DNA of 55,937 nt, from contig JABJKH010000034.1 in assembly GCA_018660465.1 (NCBI GenBank), positions 1 to 55,937 of the forward strand. Direction: 5' to 3'. Positions 32,785 to 41,157 of the stretch are shown piece by piece. The DNA comes from Rhodospirillaceae bacterium. GTDB lineage: Bacteria > Pseudomonadota > Alphaproteobacteria > Rhodospirillales > JABJKH01. Position numbers and translations under genes: made by a program. Under the pieces are notes generated by a model. It was given only the letters and a program-made list of their open reading frames with translations. It did not search any database and had not been told where the DNA came from. Within the stretch, counting starts at the first letter, position 1. Every line of letters starts with the position of its first letter.

Positions 32785-34497
32785 ATGGCCGTGACGAATT
32801 CACTAGAAAGCACATACAAGTGGAAATCCAAAGAAGAGCTTCTGGCGGAAATCGCTGTGCTCGAGCAGCGTCTTGGTGACTCCGAGGAAAGTCTTTACCG
32901 ATTGCGCGAGTCCGCGACCGGCACAAAAAAGGGGAGTTTAGACGCTGGGAATTACCCGCTTAAGCGAGCTGAGGACCGACTGCAAAAAAATAAGGAACGC
33001 CTGATCGATGCGATCCATAGTCTTCAAGAAGGGTTCGCCCTATTTGATTCCGACGATAAACTGGTGGTGTTTAACGATGTCTATAAGCGGCTACATGCAT
33101 TATCAAATAATTTTTTGAAGCCAGGAGTTACGTTTGAGCAATTGTTGCGAAATAATATGGCGAATGGAACGATTACGGAGTCTGTTGGCCGAGAAGAGGA
33201 ATTTATTCAAGAGCGCATTGAGCTACATCGAAATCCGAAGGAGAAAATTATTCGGGAGTGGTATGACGGCTCCTGGTATGTGATCAGTGAAGTTAAAACA
33301 CCCCGCAACGGTATCATCCAAACGTTCAATGATATTACGCCGTTGAAGATGGCGGAGGCGGAACTTCTCGAAAAATCAAAGTTGATGGAACTGCTTCAAA
33401 ATGTCGCGATTGCGGCGAATAACGAGCAGACTTTGGATGGCGCAATTCAGAAATGCTTGGATGACATCTGCCACCATATAGACTGGCCCGTTGGTCACGC
33501 TCATGTTTCGACCTCGACTGCACCAGGCGTGCTCATTCCATCTGATATTTGGTGCTTGGAGGACGAGGAAAAATTCGGCAAATTTGTCGAAGTCCGAGAA
33601 AATTCAGAATTCGTTATGGAAGGCGGGCTTGTTGATCAAGTTGTCCGAAGCTGTGCGCCGCTATGGATTCCTGACCTCACCAAAGCATCTGACGAATTTA
33701 CCGAAGATATGGCTGATGAATTGCTTATTCGATCTGCATTCGGGCTGCCGGTATTTTCGGGTGACAATATTGTCGCTGTCTTGGCCTTCTTTACATCTGA
33801 GGTCACAGAACCTAACGAAGATCTTTTGGAGACCTTGGCGCAAGTCGGCGGGCTGTTAGGTCGGGTCGTCGAACGTATGGAGGCGCAGGAAGAAGTTGAT
33901 CGTCGAATGAATGAATTGGCGACCGAAGTTCTCGTTCGCAAAAGGGCTGAGGAAAAAATTCAGCACCTGGCCAATCACGATGCACTAACAGGCTTACCCA
34001 GTTTGCGCTTGGGTAAGGATCGATTGGCGAATGCAATTGCGAATGCCAAGCGCCATAAGAAAAAAGCTGCCGTTATGTTTGTAGACCTGGATGGATTCAA
34101 AGCCGTCAACGACACCTTAGGCCATGATGTGGGTGACGAGGTCCTGAAAGGGGTTTCCGAACGGCTGCTAAATTCTGTACGTGAAGTTGATACGGTCGCG
34201 CGAATTGGCGGCGATGAGTTTACCGTGGTTTTGACCGAGGTTAAGACAGAAGATGACGCCGCGGTTGTCGCGAAAAAAATCATTGGCAACGTGTCGGAAC
34301 CGTTTGTTGTCGGCGGTGGTGGCGCGCAGACGAACATTGGCGCGAGCATCGGTATAGCCATATTTCCTGACCACGGCGCGAGCGCTGAAGAGTTGGTTCA
34401 TCGAGGGGATCAAGCGATGTACTCGGTTAAGCGGCAGGGGAAAAACAACTACGCTTTCGCCAGCGATATAGAGGCAGATACTGGGGCAGGAGACTAG
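32785..34497 (+). CDS. PAS-GAF-GGDEF diguanylate cyclase
   Basis: A 570-residue soluble sensor. An N-terminal coiled coil (about 12-45) is followed by a PAS_7-like domain (about 66-185), a GAF-like domain (about 195-355), a short coiled coil and a GGDEF domain (about 395-560). The active site GGDEF is intact at 475-479, and the inhibitory RxxD (REVD, 466-469) lies at the standard distance. It therefore probably makes cyclic di-GMP, with product feedback, in response to a cytoplasmic signal; no membrane segment is seen. The next gene starts within five bases of its stop. Confidence 0.9.
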   Translation: MAVTNSLESTYKWKSKEELLAEIAVLEQRLGDSEESLYRLRESATGTKKGSLDAGNYPLKRAEDRLQKNKERLIDAIHSLQEGFALFDSDDKLVVFNDVYKRLHALSNNFLKPGVTFEQLLRNNMANGTITESVGREEEFIQERIELHRNPKEKIIREWYDGSWYVISEVKTPRNGIIQTFNDITPLKMAEAELLEKSKLMELLQNVAIAANNEQTLDGAIQKCLDDICHHIDWPVGHAHVSTSTAPGVLIPSDIWCLEDEEKFGKFVEVRENSEFVMEGGLVDQVVRSCAPLWIPDLTKASDEFTEDMADELLIRSAFGLPVFSGDNIVAVLAFFTSEVTEPNEDLLETLAQVGGLLGRVVERMEAQEEVDRRMNELATEVLVRKRAEEKIQHLANHDALTGLPSLRLGKDRLANAIANAKRHKKKAAVMFVDLDGFKAVNDTLGHDVGDEVLKGVSERLLNSVREVDTVARIGGDEFTVVLTEVKTEDDAAVVAKKIIGNVSEPFVVGGGGAQTNIGASIGIAIFPDHGASAEELVHRGDQAMYSVKRQGKNNYAFASDIEADTGAGD

Positions 34498-34501
34498 TTT
34501 G

Positions 34502-35539
34502 GTGCGGCAGCCTGTGACCGGCCGGTCCGATTGGATGGGGACAGAAGCGACAGAGTCTGAAGATTGGGTCCATATCCTTTCTGACCTGGAAGTTTCCGAA
34601 ATTGATAAAGTGTTACGGGGGTGCATTGCCGACGGCGTGACCATTGACGTGCTGACTAGGGAACAATTTCCTGTGCCAGGGCTGACAGGACTTATTGATG
34701 ACGTTCGGGGCGGATTAGAAGAAGGCCGCGGGATTTTTCTGATTCGTGGGTTGCCGACCGCGCCGTACTCTAAAGAGGAACTCAGGCTGATCTATTGGGG
34801 CTTTGGCCTGCACCTGGGAACGGCGGTCTCTCAAAGCAAAAGAGGAGATTTACTCGGTGATGTCCGTGACCTCGGAACACCTTTGGATGGCCCCAAGTTT
34901 CGAGGTTATACCAGCCATGGCGAGTTGACCTATCATTCCGATGCGGCTGATGTAACCGGGCTTTTGTGTCTGCGTCCGGCCAAATCGGGTGGGCTCAGCC
35001 GGATTGTCAGCGCTCCGGCAGTCCACAATGAAATTTTGAAAACCCGCCCCGATCTTTTGGAGGTCCTGTACCAGCCTTTTTATTGGAGTTTTCAAGGTAA
35101 CGAGTTTCCCGGCACGCCTACGTATTACCAGCAACCTGTATTTACAGTCCACGAGGGGCATTTTGCCTGCCGATATACCCGCACACATATGCGTTCGGCA
35201 CATTTAATGGACGATGTACCGAGTTGGACGCCGGAACAGAGCGAAGCCCTTGATTTGATTGATACAATTTGTGAGCGGCCAGAGTTTCAGCTTACCATGA
35301 TGTTCCAGCCCGGCGACATGCAGTTCCTGAACAACCATCTTGCCTATCATATGAGGACAGAATTCGAAGATTATTCCGACCCTGATGAGAAAAGGCATCT
35401 GCTCCGTTTGTGGCTCGCTATGCCGAATTCGCGCCCCTTGGCCCCTGGGTTCAAAGCATTTTATGGCGATACACGGGCAGGGGCCGTCAGAGGCGGCCAC
35501 CCTGGTCACGGCGACACTCCCGCATTTACGACAATTTGA
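34502..35539 (+). CDS. TauD/TfdA-family Fe(II)/2-oxoglutarate dioxygenase
   Basis: About 345 residues. A GTG at 34502 is preferred since AGGAG ends nine bases upstream, inside the GGDEF gene end; TTG at 34499 and ATG at 34535 are alternatives. The iron-binding HxD is LTYHSDAADVTGL and the distal His lies in KRHLLRLWLAM, with the Arg that holds 2-oxoglutarate following. Family members hydroxylate small organic substrates such as taurine or betaines. The substrate here is not known. Coupled with the GGDEF gene in one transcript. Confidence 0.82.
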   Translation: MRQPVTGRSDWMGTEATESEDWVHILSDLEVSEIDKVLRGCIADGVTIDVLTREQFPVPGLTGLIDDVRGGLEEGRGIFLIRGLPTAPYSKEELRLIYWGFGLHLGTAVSQSKRGDLLGDVRDLGTPLDGPKFRGYTSHGELTYHSDAADVTGLLCLRPAKSGGLSRIVSAPAVHNEILKTRPDLLEVLYQPFYWSFQGNEFPGTPTYYQQPVFTVHEGHFACRYTRTHMRSAHLMDDVPSWTPEQSEALDLIDTICERPEFQLTMMFQPGDMQFLNNHLAYHMRTEFEDYSDPDEKRHLLRLWLAMPNSRPLAPGFKAFYGDTRAGAVRGGHPGHGDTPAFTTI

Positions 35540-35550
35540 TTAGGCTTTGA

Positions 35551-35877
35551 TCAAGTTTGGGGGGCTTGGGACCTGTCGGTCATCGAGTAATCCCGAGCGA
35601 CTTCGGCCACTCTTAGGCGATAGTCAAGAAAGACGCCGCCTCGCCCTTTTGCTTGAGCCGCTTGATGTTCGACATGTGCGCGCCATTGGCTGACGGCTTC
35701 TTCGTCGCGCCAGAAGGACAACGAGAGAATTTTGCCCTCATTGACCAAACTAGAGAACCGTTCGATGGAAATGAAGCCATCGATCTTTTCCAGTTCGGGG
35801 CGTAGCTCGCCCGCGATATCCAAGTATTCCTGAAACCGTTCTTTGTCCGGCGTGACTTCAAAAATGACGGCAATCAT
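35551..35877 (-). CDS. ABM-domain monooxygenase-like protein
   Basis: A 108-residue ferredoxin-like dimeric alpha-beta barrel protein of the antibiotic-biosynthesis-monooxygenase (ABM) family. Visible features are IAVIFEVTPDKERFQEYL, the GFISIERF strand and LSLSFWRDEEAVSQWR, where the Trp and neighbouring His of HVEHQAAQ shape the pocket. Such proteins oxidise quinones, degrade haem or act as small sensors. It starts 11 bases past the end of the ABC-2 permease gene (same strand), so they are co-transcribed. Convergent with the dioxygenase. Confidence 0.8.
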   Translation of the reverse strand: MIAVIFEVTPDKERFQEYLDIAGELRPELEKIDGFISIERFSSLVNEGKILSLSFWRDEEAVSQWRAHVEHQAAQAKGRGGVFLDYRLRVAEVARDYSMTDRSQAPQT

Positions 35878-35888
35878 GATGCGGCTCC

Positions 35889-36680
35889 TTACGGCTTTAG
35901 TTTGTATCCAGTATCAAACATCCGGTAGCAAACGATTGCCAGCACGATATTAATTCCCGTGATTGCGGCGATCCCCATTTCCAGCGAACTGTCAGAACGT
36001 CCGATAAACCCGTAACGGAAGCCGTCAATTAGATAGAAGAAGGGGTTTAAATGCGCAAACGTCTGAAAGGACTCGGGCAAACGTTCAATGCTGTAAAAGC
36101 TGCCTGATAGGAACGATAGCGGCATTATGACGAAGTTGGTGACGGCTGAATTGTATTCGTGCTTATCAGCCCATATGCCACTGATCATTCCCAGCATGGA
36201 CAGCATCAGGGCCGCGTTGATCGCATGAAACAAAACGAACGGCAAACTGTGGAGTGTGAAGTCAACGAACACTGACATCGCCGTCGTAACCATGCAGGCA
36301 ACAATCAGTCCACGCGTGGCGCCACTGAACGAATATCCAATGGTTAACTGAAGTGAGGTTAAGGGAGGCATCAGGGTATCAACGATGCTGCCTTGCATCT
36401 TTGCCGTCATGAGTGAGGAAGAAGTGTTGGCAAACGAGTTCTGTAAGATGGCCATGACAATCAGACCAGGGGCTAAAAATTCAAGGTAGGGAACACCCGC
36501 GACAATCCGCTCAGACCGGCCTAAGGCAACGGCAAACACCGTTAGAAATATGAGCGTCGTGATCACTGGGGCTAGAATCGTCTGCATACCGACATTAATG
36601 AAACGTCGTGATTCGCGAAGATATAATGTCCAGAGACCCAGCCAGCTGTATGTAGAAATCTGAGTATTCGCTGATGCCAT
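35889..36680 (-). CDS. ABC-2 type transporter permease without adjacent ATPase
   Basis: A 263-residue six-helix ABC-2 exporter permease (YadH/NodJ-like). Family marks are ETRRF-like RESRRFINVGMQTILAPVI, SIVDTLMPPLTSLQLTIGYS and LSFLSGSFYSIERLPESF, then the near-C-terminal LNPFFYLIDGFRYGF. AAGGA precedes the ATG. The partner ATPase that usually lies next to it is missing on both sides: downstream is the ABM gene, upstream a divergent EamA gene. The ATPase must be encoded elsewhere, or the gene is a leftover. Confidence 0.85.
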   Translation of the reverse strand: MASANTQISTYSWLGLWTLYLRESRRFINVGMQTILAPVITTLIFLTVFAVALGRSERIVAGVPYLEFLAPGLIVMAILQNSFANTSSSLMTAKMQGSIVDTLMPPLTSLQLTIGYSFSGATRGLIVACMVTTAMSVFVDFTLHSLPFVLFHAINAALMLSMLGMISGIWADKHEYNSAVTNFVIMPLSFLSGSFYSIERLPESFQTFAHLNPFFYLIDGFRYGFIGRSDSSLEMGIAAITGINIVLAIVCYRMFDTGYKLKP

Positions 36681-36816
36681 GGGATGAATTGTCCTTATTT
36701 ATTAGTACTTTAAAATTATCCAGCAGGATAATATCGAATTTGTTCGATACATGCTGATGCACGTGCAAAGATGGTGGCTCAATATTTTTAGCCAGCCACC
36801 GGAAGTCCAAACTTAG

Positions 36817-37722
36817 ATGTTCTCCAAATTAATGAACAGCCCCCCGAGCACGGCTAGGGGCATGGGCTTCATGATCGGCGCGGTAATATTTCTTGTGACC
36901 ATGAACGCGTGCGTCCGTGTCGTCACCTCGGAAATGGGAATGCACGCCTTCCAGGCCGCATTTTTTCGGATCACCATTGGGCTTTTACTCTTTCTGCCAG
37001 TCCTTATTTATTATCGTTTTGAACCTCTGAGGACGAAGCGACTAAAGATGCACGCTTGGCGTGGTGGATTGAACGCGTTTTGCATGTTGCTCTATTTCTA
37101 TGGCCTTTCGGTATCTCCATTGGCGAAGGTCATCGCGATTACCTTCACGGCACCATTGTTTGCGACAGTGATGGGCGTTCTAATTCTTCACGAAATTATT
37201 CACGCTCGCCGAATTGTTGCGTTGATCATTGGTTTTATCGGCGCCTTTATAATCTTGCGACCGGGTATTGTGGAAGTAGATATTGGATCCGTGTCGATAT
37301 TTGTTTCTGCTGCTCTTTGGGGCGGTACGATGATCATCATCAAGATTCTGGGGCGCACAGAATCTAGCCTGACCACCACCGCTTACGCGACTATATTCCT
37401 GACACCGTTTAGCTTGATCGCGGCAATTCCGTTTTGGCAATGGCCGACGGCAGAATTTTGGCCGTGGTTGTTCGTTATTGGGCTCTTGGGGACACTGGGG
37501 CAAATGAGCCTCGCCCAGGCCTTTAAGGAGGCTGATATAACAGTTGTGCTGCCACTCGATTTTACCAAATTGATTTGGGCCGCGATTCTTGGATTTTTGG
37601 TGTTTGGCGAGGTTCCTGATGTTTGGGTTTGGATTGGGGGGACAATTATTTTCGCGTCTACGACCTACATCGCCTTTCGAGAACGCAAAGGGGAACACAA
37701 GCCAAGTGATGGCCTAAATTAA
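36817..37722 (+). CDS. EamA/DMT-superfamily transporter
   Basis: A 301-residue ten-helix protein made of two EamA repeats. The first repeat holds NACVRVVTSEMGMHAFQAAF and the helix-3 segment LSVSPLAKVIAITFTAPLFA; the second repeat shows AALWGGTMIIIKILGRTES and PLDFTKLIWAAILGFLVFGE. These proteins are usually metabolite or amino-acid exporters of the RhaT/YdcZ-like group. Substrate unknown. Divergent from the ABC-2 permease. Confidence 0.86.
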   Translation: MFSKLMNSPPSTARGMGFMIGAVIFLVTMNACVRVVTSEMGMHAFQAAFFRITIGLLLFLPVLIYYRFEPLRTKRLKMHAWRGGLNAFCMLLYFYGLSVSPLAKVIAITFTAPLFATVMGVLILHEIIHARRIVALIIGFIGAFIILRPGIVEVDIGSVSIFVSAALWGGTMIIIKILGRTESSLTTTAYATIFLTPFSLIAAIPFWQWPTAEFWPWLFVIGLLGTLGQMSLAQAFKEADITVVLPLDFTKLIWAAILGFLVFGEVPDVWVWIGGTIIFASTTYIAFRERKGEHKPSDGLN

Positions 37723-37780
37723 GCCTTAATCTTGTAACGAAATCTTGATTGCGCCCGAAAGACTTTATCGATTGTGTAAC

Positions 37781-37840
37781 TTGACCCGGGTGTTGAATTG
37801 GTCAATGATTTCCCCTATCGGGACGGGGGAGTCCCAATTC
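37781..37840 (+). promoter_or_regulatory. Candidate promoter with dyad upstream of tctC
   Basis: TTGACC (37781-37786), 17 bases, AATGAT (37804-37809). A dyad GAATTGG (37795-37801) with CCAATTC (37834-37840), with an inner CCCC/GGGG pairing, overlaps the -10 region and early leader. It could be an operator or a leader hairpin. Confidence 0.35.
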
Positions 37841-37906
37841 GACGATTTATAATGTGAAACTCTGAAAAGTTCTGATAGAGAACAAAATAACTAAGGGAGG
37901 ATATCC

Positions 37907-38941
37907 ATGAAGAAAGTTTTTGATCGCCGGACAGTTCTGCAAGGAACGTCGGCATTAGGTGCGGCGGCGCTGGCGTCGTCTCCGTTCGACGCATTTGGCA
38001 TGGGCCATGGCAAATTCCCGTCGAAAGACATCAACATAATGGTTGGAACGCGCGAAGGCGGCGGTGCAGACCGTAACCAACGCTTAGTCACGACCGTATG
38101 GAAGAAGTACTTGAAAGTTAATTTCGAAGCTTCTTTCTATCCTGGTGCCGCCGGTCGTGTGGGCTACCAGAAATATATGGGCCTCGCCAAGGATGATGGC
38201 CATACGTTGCTGTTCGGCAACATGGGACCTGAGACATTGAACTGGGTTGTTTCCAAGCCTAAGGGCTTTAGCTTCCCTGGTGATTACGTCTACTTCAACC
38301 AAGTTGATCTTGATCCTAGTGTGTTCTTCGTACACAAGAAACGTGCGAAATTTAACACCATTGAAGAACTGATTGCTGAAGGCAAAAAGCGTACGTTGAA
38401 CGTTGGTGTCAGCCGCTTGGCGCACCCAGCTTCATTGGGCGCTTTGGCGCTTGCCAAGCACCTTGGCCTCGACTTCAACCTCATTCCATTATCAGGTGGC
38501 AAGAACACTCGTAAGGGTGTTGCCTCTGGCGAAATGGACTTTGGCGCACTTCCTTCTGGCGGTATCGCACGGAAGTATAAGTCCTGGAAAACGCTGGTTA
38601 CGTTCGACCTTAACAAGCCCACGGGTGACTATGCCAAGGCGCTCTATAACGCCCCAATGGTGAACCAAAAGTTCGGCATGCACCTGCCGGCCCTGGCATC
38701 GGCTCGCGCGTTTGCGGTGAAGACTTCGTTCACCAAGAAACATCCGGACCGTTATGCAAAGCTGATTGCCACCGGTAAGGCAACTATCGAGGATCCGGAC
38801 TTCAAGAAAGCGGTTCTGAAAGCCAAACTTCCGTGGAACCTGATTAAATGGGGCACACCGGAAGATTGCGCAGCCTATGCCAAAGATATCATGGCGGTTG
38901 GCAGAGATTTCGCTGATTTGATGAGCAGCAAAAAGAAGTAG
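37907..38941 (+). CDS. tctC: TTT transporter substrate-binding protein (TctC family)
   Basis: A 344-residue periplasmic binding protein of the tripartite tricarboxylate transporter (TctC/Bug) family. The N-terminus is a Tat-type signal (DRRTVLQG, then a weak hydrophobic stretch), unusual since many Bug proteins use Sec. The early KDINIMVGTREGGGADRNQR and PGAAGRVGYQKYM fit the family's ligand-binding loops, which hold carboxylates through two water-bridged loops. AGGGAGG lies before the ATG. First gene of a seven-gene operon. Confidence 0.88.
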   Translation: MKKVFDRRTVLQGTSALGAAALASSPFDAFGMGHGKFPSKDINIMVGTREGGGADRNQRLVTTVWKKYLKVNFEASFYPGAAGRVGYQKYMGLAKDDGHTLLFGNMGPETLNWVVSKPKGFSFPGDYVYFNQVDLDPSVFFVHKKRAKFNTIEELIAEGKKRTLNVGVSRLAHPASLGALALAKHLGLDFNLIPLSGGKNTRKGVASGEMDFGALPSGGIARKYKSWKTLVTFDLNKPTGDYAKALYNAPMVNQKFGMHLPALASARAFAVKTSFTKKHPDRYAKLIATGKATIEDPDFKKAVLKAKLPWNLIKWGTPEDCAAYAKDIMAVGRDFADLMSSKKK

Positions 38942-38974
38942 TAATCTAGCTCTTCTGTAAGTTCTACATTGAGG

Positions 38975-39008
38975 TGAGCGGCGTACCCTTGTATGGGTAT
39001 GCCGCTCA
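38975..39008 (+). other. Strong intercistronic hairpin after tctC
   Basis: Arms 38975-38988 and 38995-39008 form a 14-bp stem with one G-T wobble around a 6-base loop; only TTT follows. As with the hairpin after dctP, it separates the binding-protein gene from its permease genes and probably stabilises the upstream message. Confidence 0.75.
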
Positions 39009-39044
39009 TTTCGTGTTTAAAAACAATTTAAGGAATTTTTGTAG

Positions 39045-39575
39045 ATGGCTGAAAATAACCCATCTGGTGGGGCGGAACCAAAACCGATCGGTGCGGATTT
39101 AATCATTCCGGTCGCCGCAATAATCTTCACAATCTACTACATATCGACGATTATGAATATGAAGTGGGAAGCGCAGGTCAGTGCCTTTTTGGTTGGAGGT
39201 ATCCTTTTCCTCCTTTGCACAATTTTCCTGATAAAGACATTTTTAGAGGTTCGGTCTGGCAAAGCGACGATGTCATTTGAGGCCTTGGCTAATCCGATTT
39301 CGGTCATTCCGAAGCGGGTCATGCTGTTTGGATTGACGCTGCTTTATATTCTCCTTGTGCCATACGGCGGTTTCACCATTGTGACATTCGGCTTCTTGGC
39401 TCTGGCAATGCTGGTGCTTTCGGAATGGCAAAACAAACGCTTCATCCTTGGCTTATCTGCTACGTTAGCGATTGGCGGATATATCCTGTTTATCGTTATT
39501 TTCAAGCGACGCTTCCCAGAAGGCCCCTTTGAAACCTTCGTAAATCCCATCGTTAAATCGATGTTGGGAGGTTGA
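39045..39575 (+). CDS. tctB: TTT transporter small permease (TctB family)
   Basis: A 176-residue four-helix membrane protein of the TctB family, the small subunit of the tripartite tricarboxylate transporter. Hydrophobic segments lie at about residues 20-38, 50-68, 98-116 and 130-155, matching the family pattern; sequence identity in TctB is always low, so placement between tctC and tctA is important evidence. One base separates it from tctA. Confidence 0.85.
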   Translation: MAENNPSGGAEPKPIGADLIIPVAAIIFTIYYISTIMNMKWEAQVSAFLVGGILFLLCTIFLIKTFLEVRSGKATMSFEALANPISVIPKRVMLFGLTLLYILLVPYGGFTIVTFGFLALAMLVLSEWQNKRFILGLSATLAIGGYILFIVIFKRRFPEGPFETFVNPIVKSMLGG

Positions 39576-39576
39576 T

Positions 39577-41136
39577 ATGGATCTTGATTTAGCCTTCTTC
39601 ACAGGACTCTTTTTCGATACTTTTTTTAATTACTGGTGGGTAATCCTGCCGGCGATCTTTTTAGGAATTATTGTTGGCGCCATTCCTGGTTTCAGTGCCG
39701 CAAATACGATTATTATTCTGTTACCATTGACCTTGGCGATGGGCGAGGAAATGGGACTTATGTTCATGGTCGCGCTCTATTGCTCATCCAGGCTAGGGGC
39801 GGGAATTCCTGCAATTTTGGTGAATATTCCAGGGACCGCGGGTGCTGCTGCGACGCCACTTGATGGGTATCCATTGACCCAAAAAGGCATGGGACCGCAA
39901 GCACTCTCGATCTCGTTTGTCTCCTCGAATATTGGCGGATTGCTGACCACGATCGTGGTGTTGTTCACCATGCAGTACATCATTGAATTGGTCTATGTGC
40001 TGCACTCGGTTGAAATGATCGTCATCATGCTGTTCGGCATTTCACTGATCGCCACCATTGCGGCCAAAGATACTCTCAAAGGTCTGATCGCGGGCTTCTT
40101 CGGCTTGATGATCGGCTATATCGGTGCGGACGTAATTTACGAGACGCCACGTGGCACTTTCGGGTTCTTGGAATTGTACGACAAAGTACCTCTGATCCCG
40201 GCCTTGGTCGGTCTGTTTGCCATTTCCGAAGCGTTCTTAATCATTGAGCGTAAATCGATCTTGTCCAAAGCCGGACAGGAGAAAATGATAAATTCGACTT
40301 GGGGAGATACCTTTGAAGGGGCCGGTATCGCATTTAAGCGCTGGTGGCATATTGTTTGGACGAGTCAAATCGGCCTCATTATTGGTGTTATTCCTGGTGC
40401 GGGTGCGGCCATTGCATCGTTCGTTGCCTATCAGCAATCCAAGACATTTTCCAAGACTCCGGAACTTTATGGCACGGGCCATTACGAAGGTCTGATCGCG
40501 CCAGAATCCGCGAACAATGGGGTGACGTCGGGAACGCTGGTACCGCTTCTCGTGATTGGTATTCCAGGTGGTGCCACGGCGGCAATTATGCTGGTTGTGT
40601 TGCAGTATCACGGGACTACGGTTGGTCCTGATCTGTTCATGGAAAAACCTGAACTGGCCTACGGTGTGTTCACGGCGATGTTGCTGACCTATATGATGAT
40701 GCTTCCGGCAGGGTTTCCACTGGCGCGCTATATGTCGCGGGTGACCATGGTGCCGACCAGGTACGTCACGCCGATCATCATCGCGTTTACGTTGGTAGGA
40801 TCATTTGTGCCCCGCGGATACGTCTTCGATATGAACGTGGCATTGGTGTTCGGAATTATCGGCTATATCGCCCGCAAGACAGACTATCACGTTGCCGCAA
40901 TTTTGATCGGCGTGATCTTGGGGCCCATGCTGGAGAACTTCTTCATCATCGCGCTTAGGATGTCGAAGGGCGATGTCATGACGATATTCTCGTCAACGAC
41001 AGGCAATGTCCTTTGGGTCTGTTTGGTTCTTTCGTTGATCCTTCCTTACTTGAAGGAATGGCGAAAATCTCGAAAAGCTGATCGGGATGCCATCCATAAA
41101 GGGGAAGCGGCCGAACAAGGCGGAACCACCGAATAA
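39577..41136 (+). CDS. tctA: TTT transporter large permease (TctA family)
   Basis: A 519-residue, twelve-helix TctA protein. Typical marks are the early GAIPGFSAANTIIILLPLT, SRLGAGIPAILVNIPGTAGA (substrate-site region), GAGAAIASFVAYQQSKTFS and the repeat IPGGATAAIMLVVLQYHG. It carries the transport activity, driven by proton or sodium gradient, with TctC delivering a di- or tricarboxylate. Followed after 21 bases by the LVIVD gene. Confidence 0.92.
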   Translation: MDLDLAFFTGLFFDTFFNYWWVILPAIFLGIIVGAIPGFSAANTIIILLPLTLAMGEEMGLMFMVALYCSSRLGAGIPAILVNIPGTAGAAATPLDGYPLTQKGMGPQALSISFVSSNIGGLLTTIVVLFTMQYIIELVYVLHSVEMIVIMLFGISLIATIAAKDTLKGLIAGFFGLMIGYIGADVIYETPRGTFGFLELYDKVPLIPALVGLFAISEAFLIIERKSILSKAGQEKMINSTWGDTFEGAGIAFKRWWHIVWTSQIGLIIGVIPGAGAAIASFVAYQQSKTFSKTPELYGTGHYEGLIAPESANNGVTSGTLVPLLVIGIPGGATAAIMLVVLQYHGTTVGPDLFMEKPELAYGVFTAMLLTYMMMLPAGFPLARYMSRVTMVPTRYVTPIIIAFTLVGSFVPRGYVFDMNVALVFGIIGYIARKTDYHVAAILIGVILGPMLENFFIIALRMSKGDVMTIFSSTTGNVLWVCLVLSLILPYLKEWRKSRKADRDAIHKGEAAEQGGTTE

Positions 41137-41157
41137 TAAACTTAAGGAGACTTGGGT

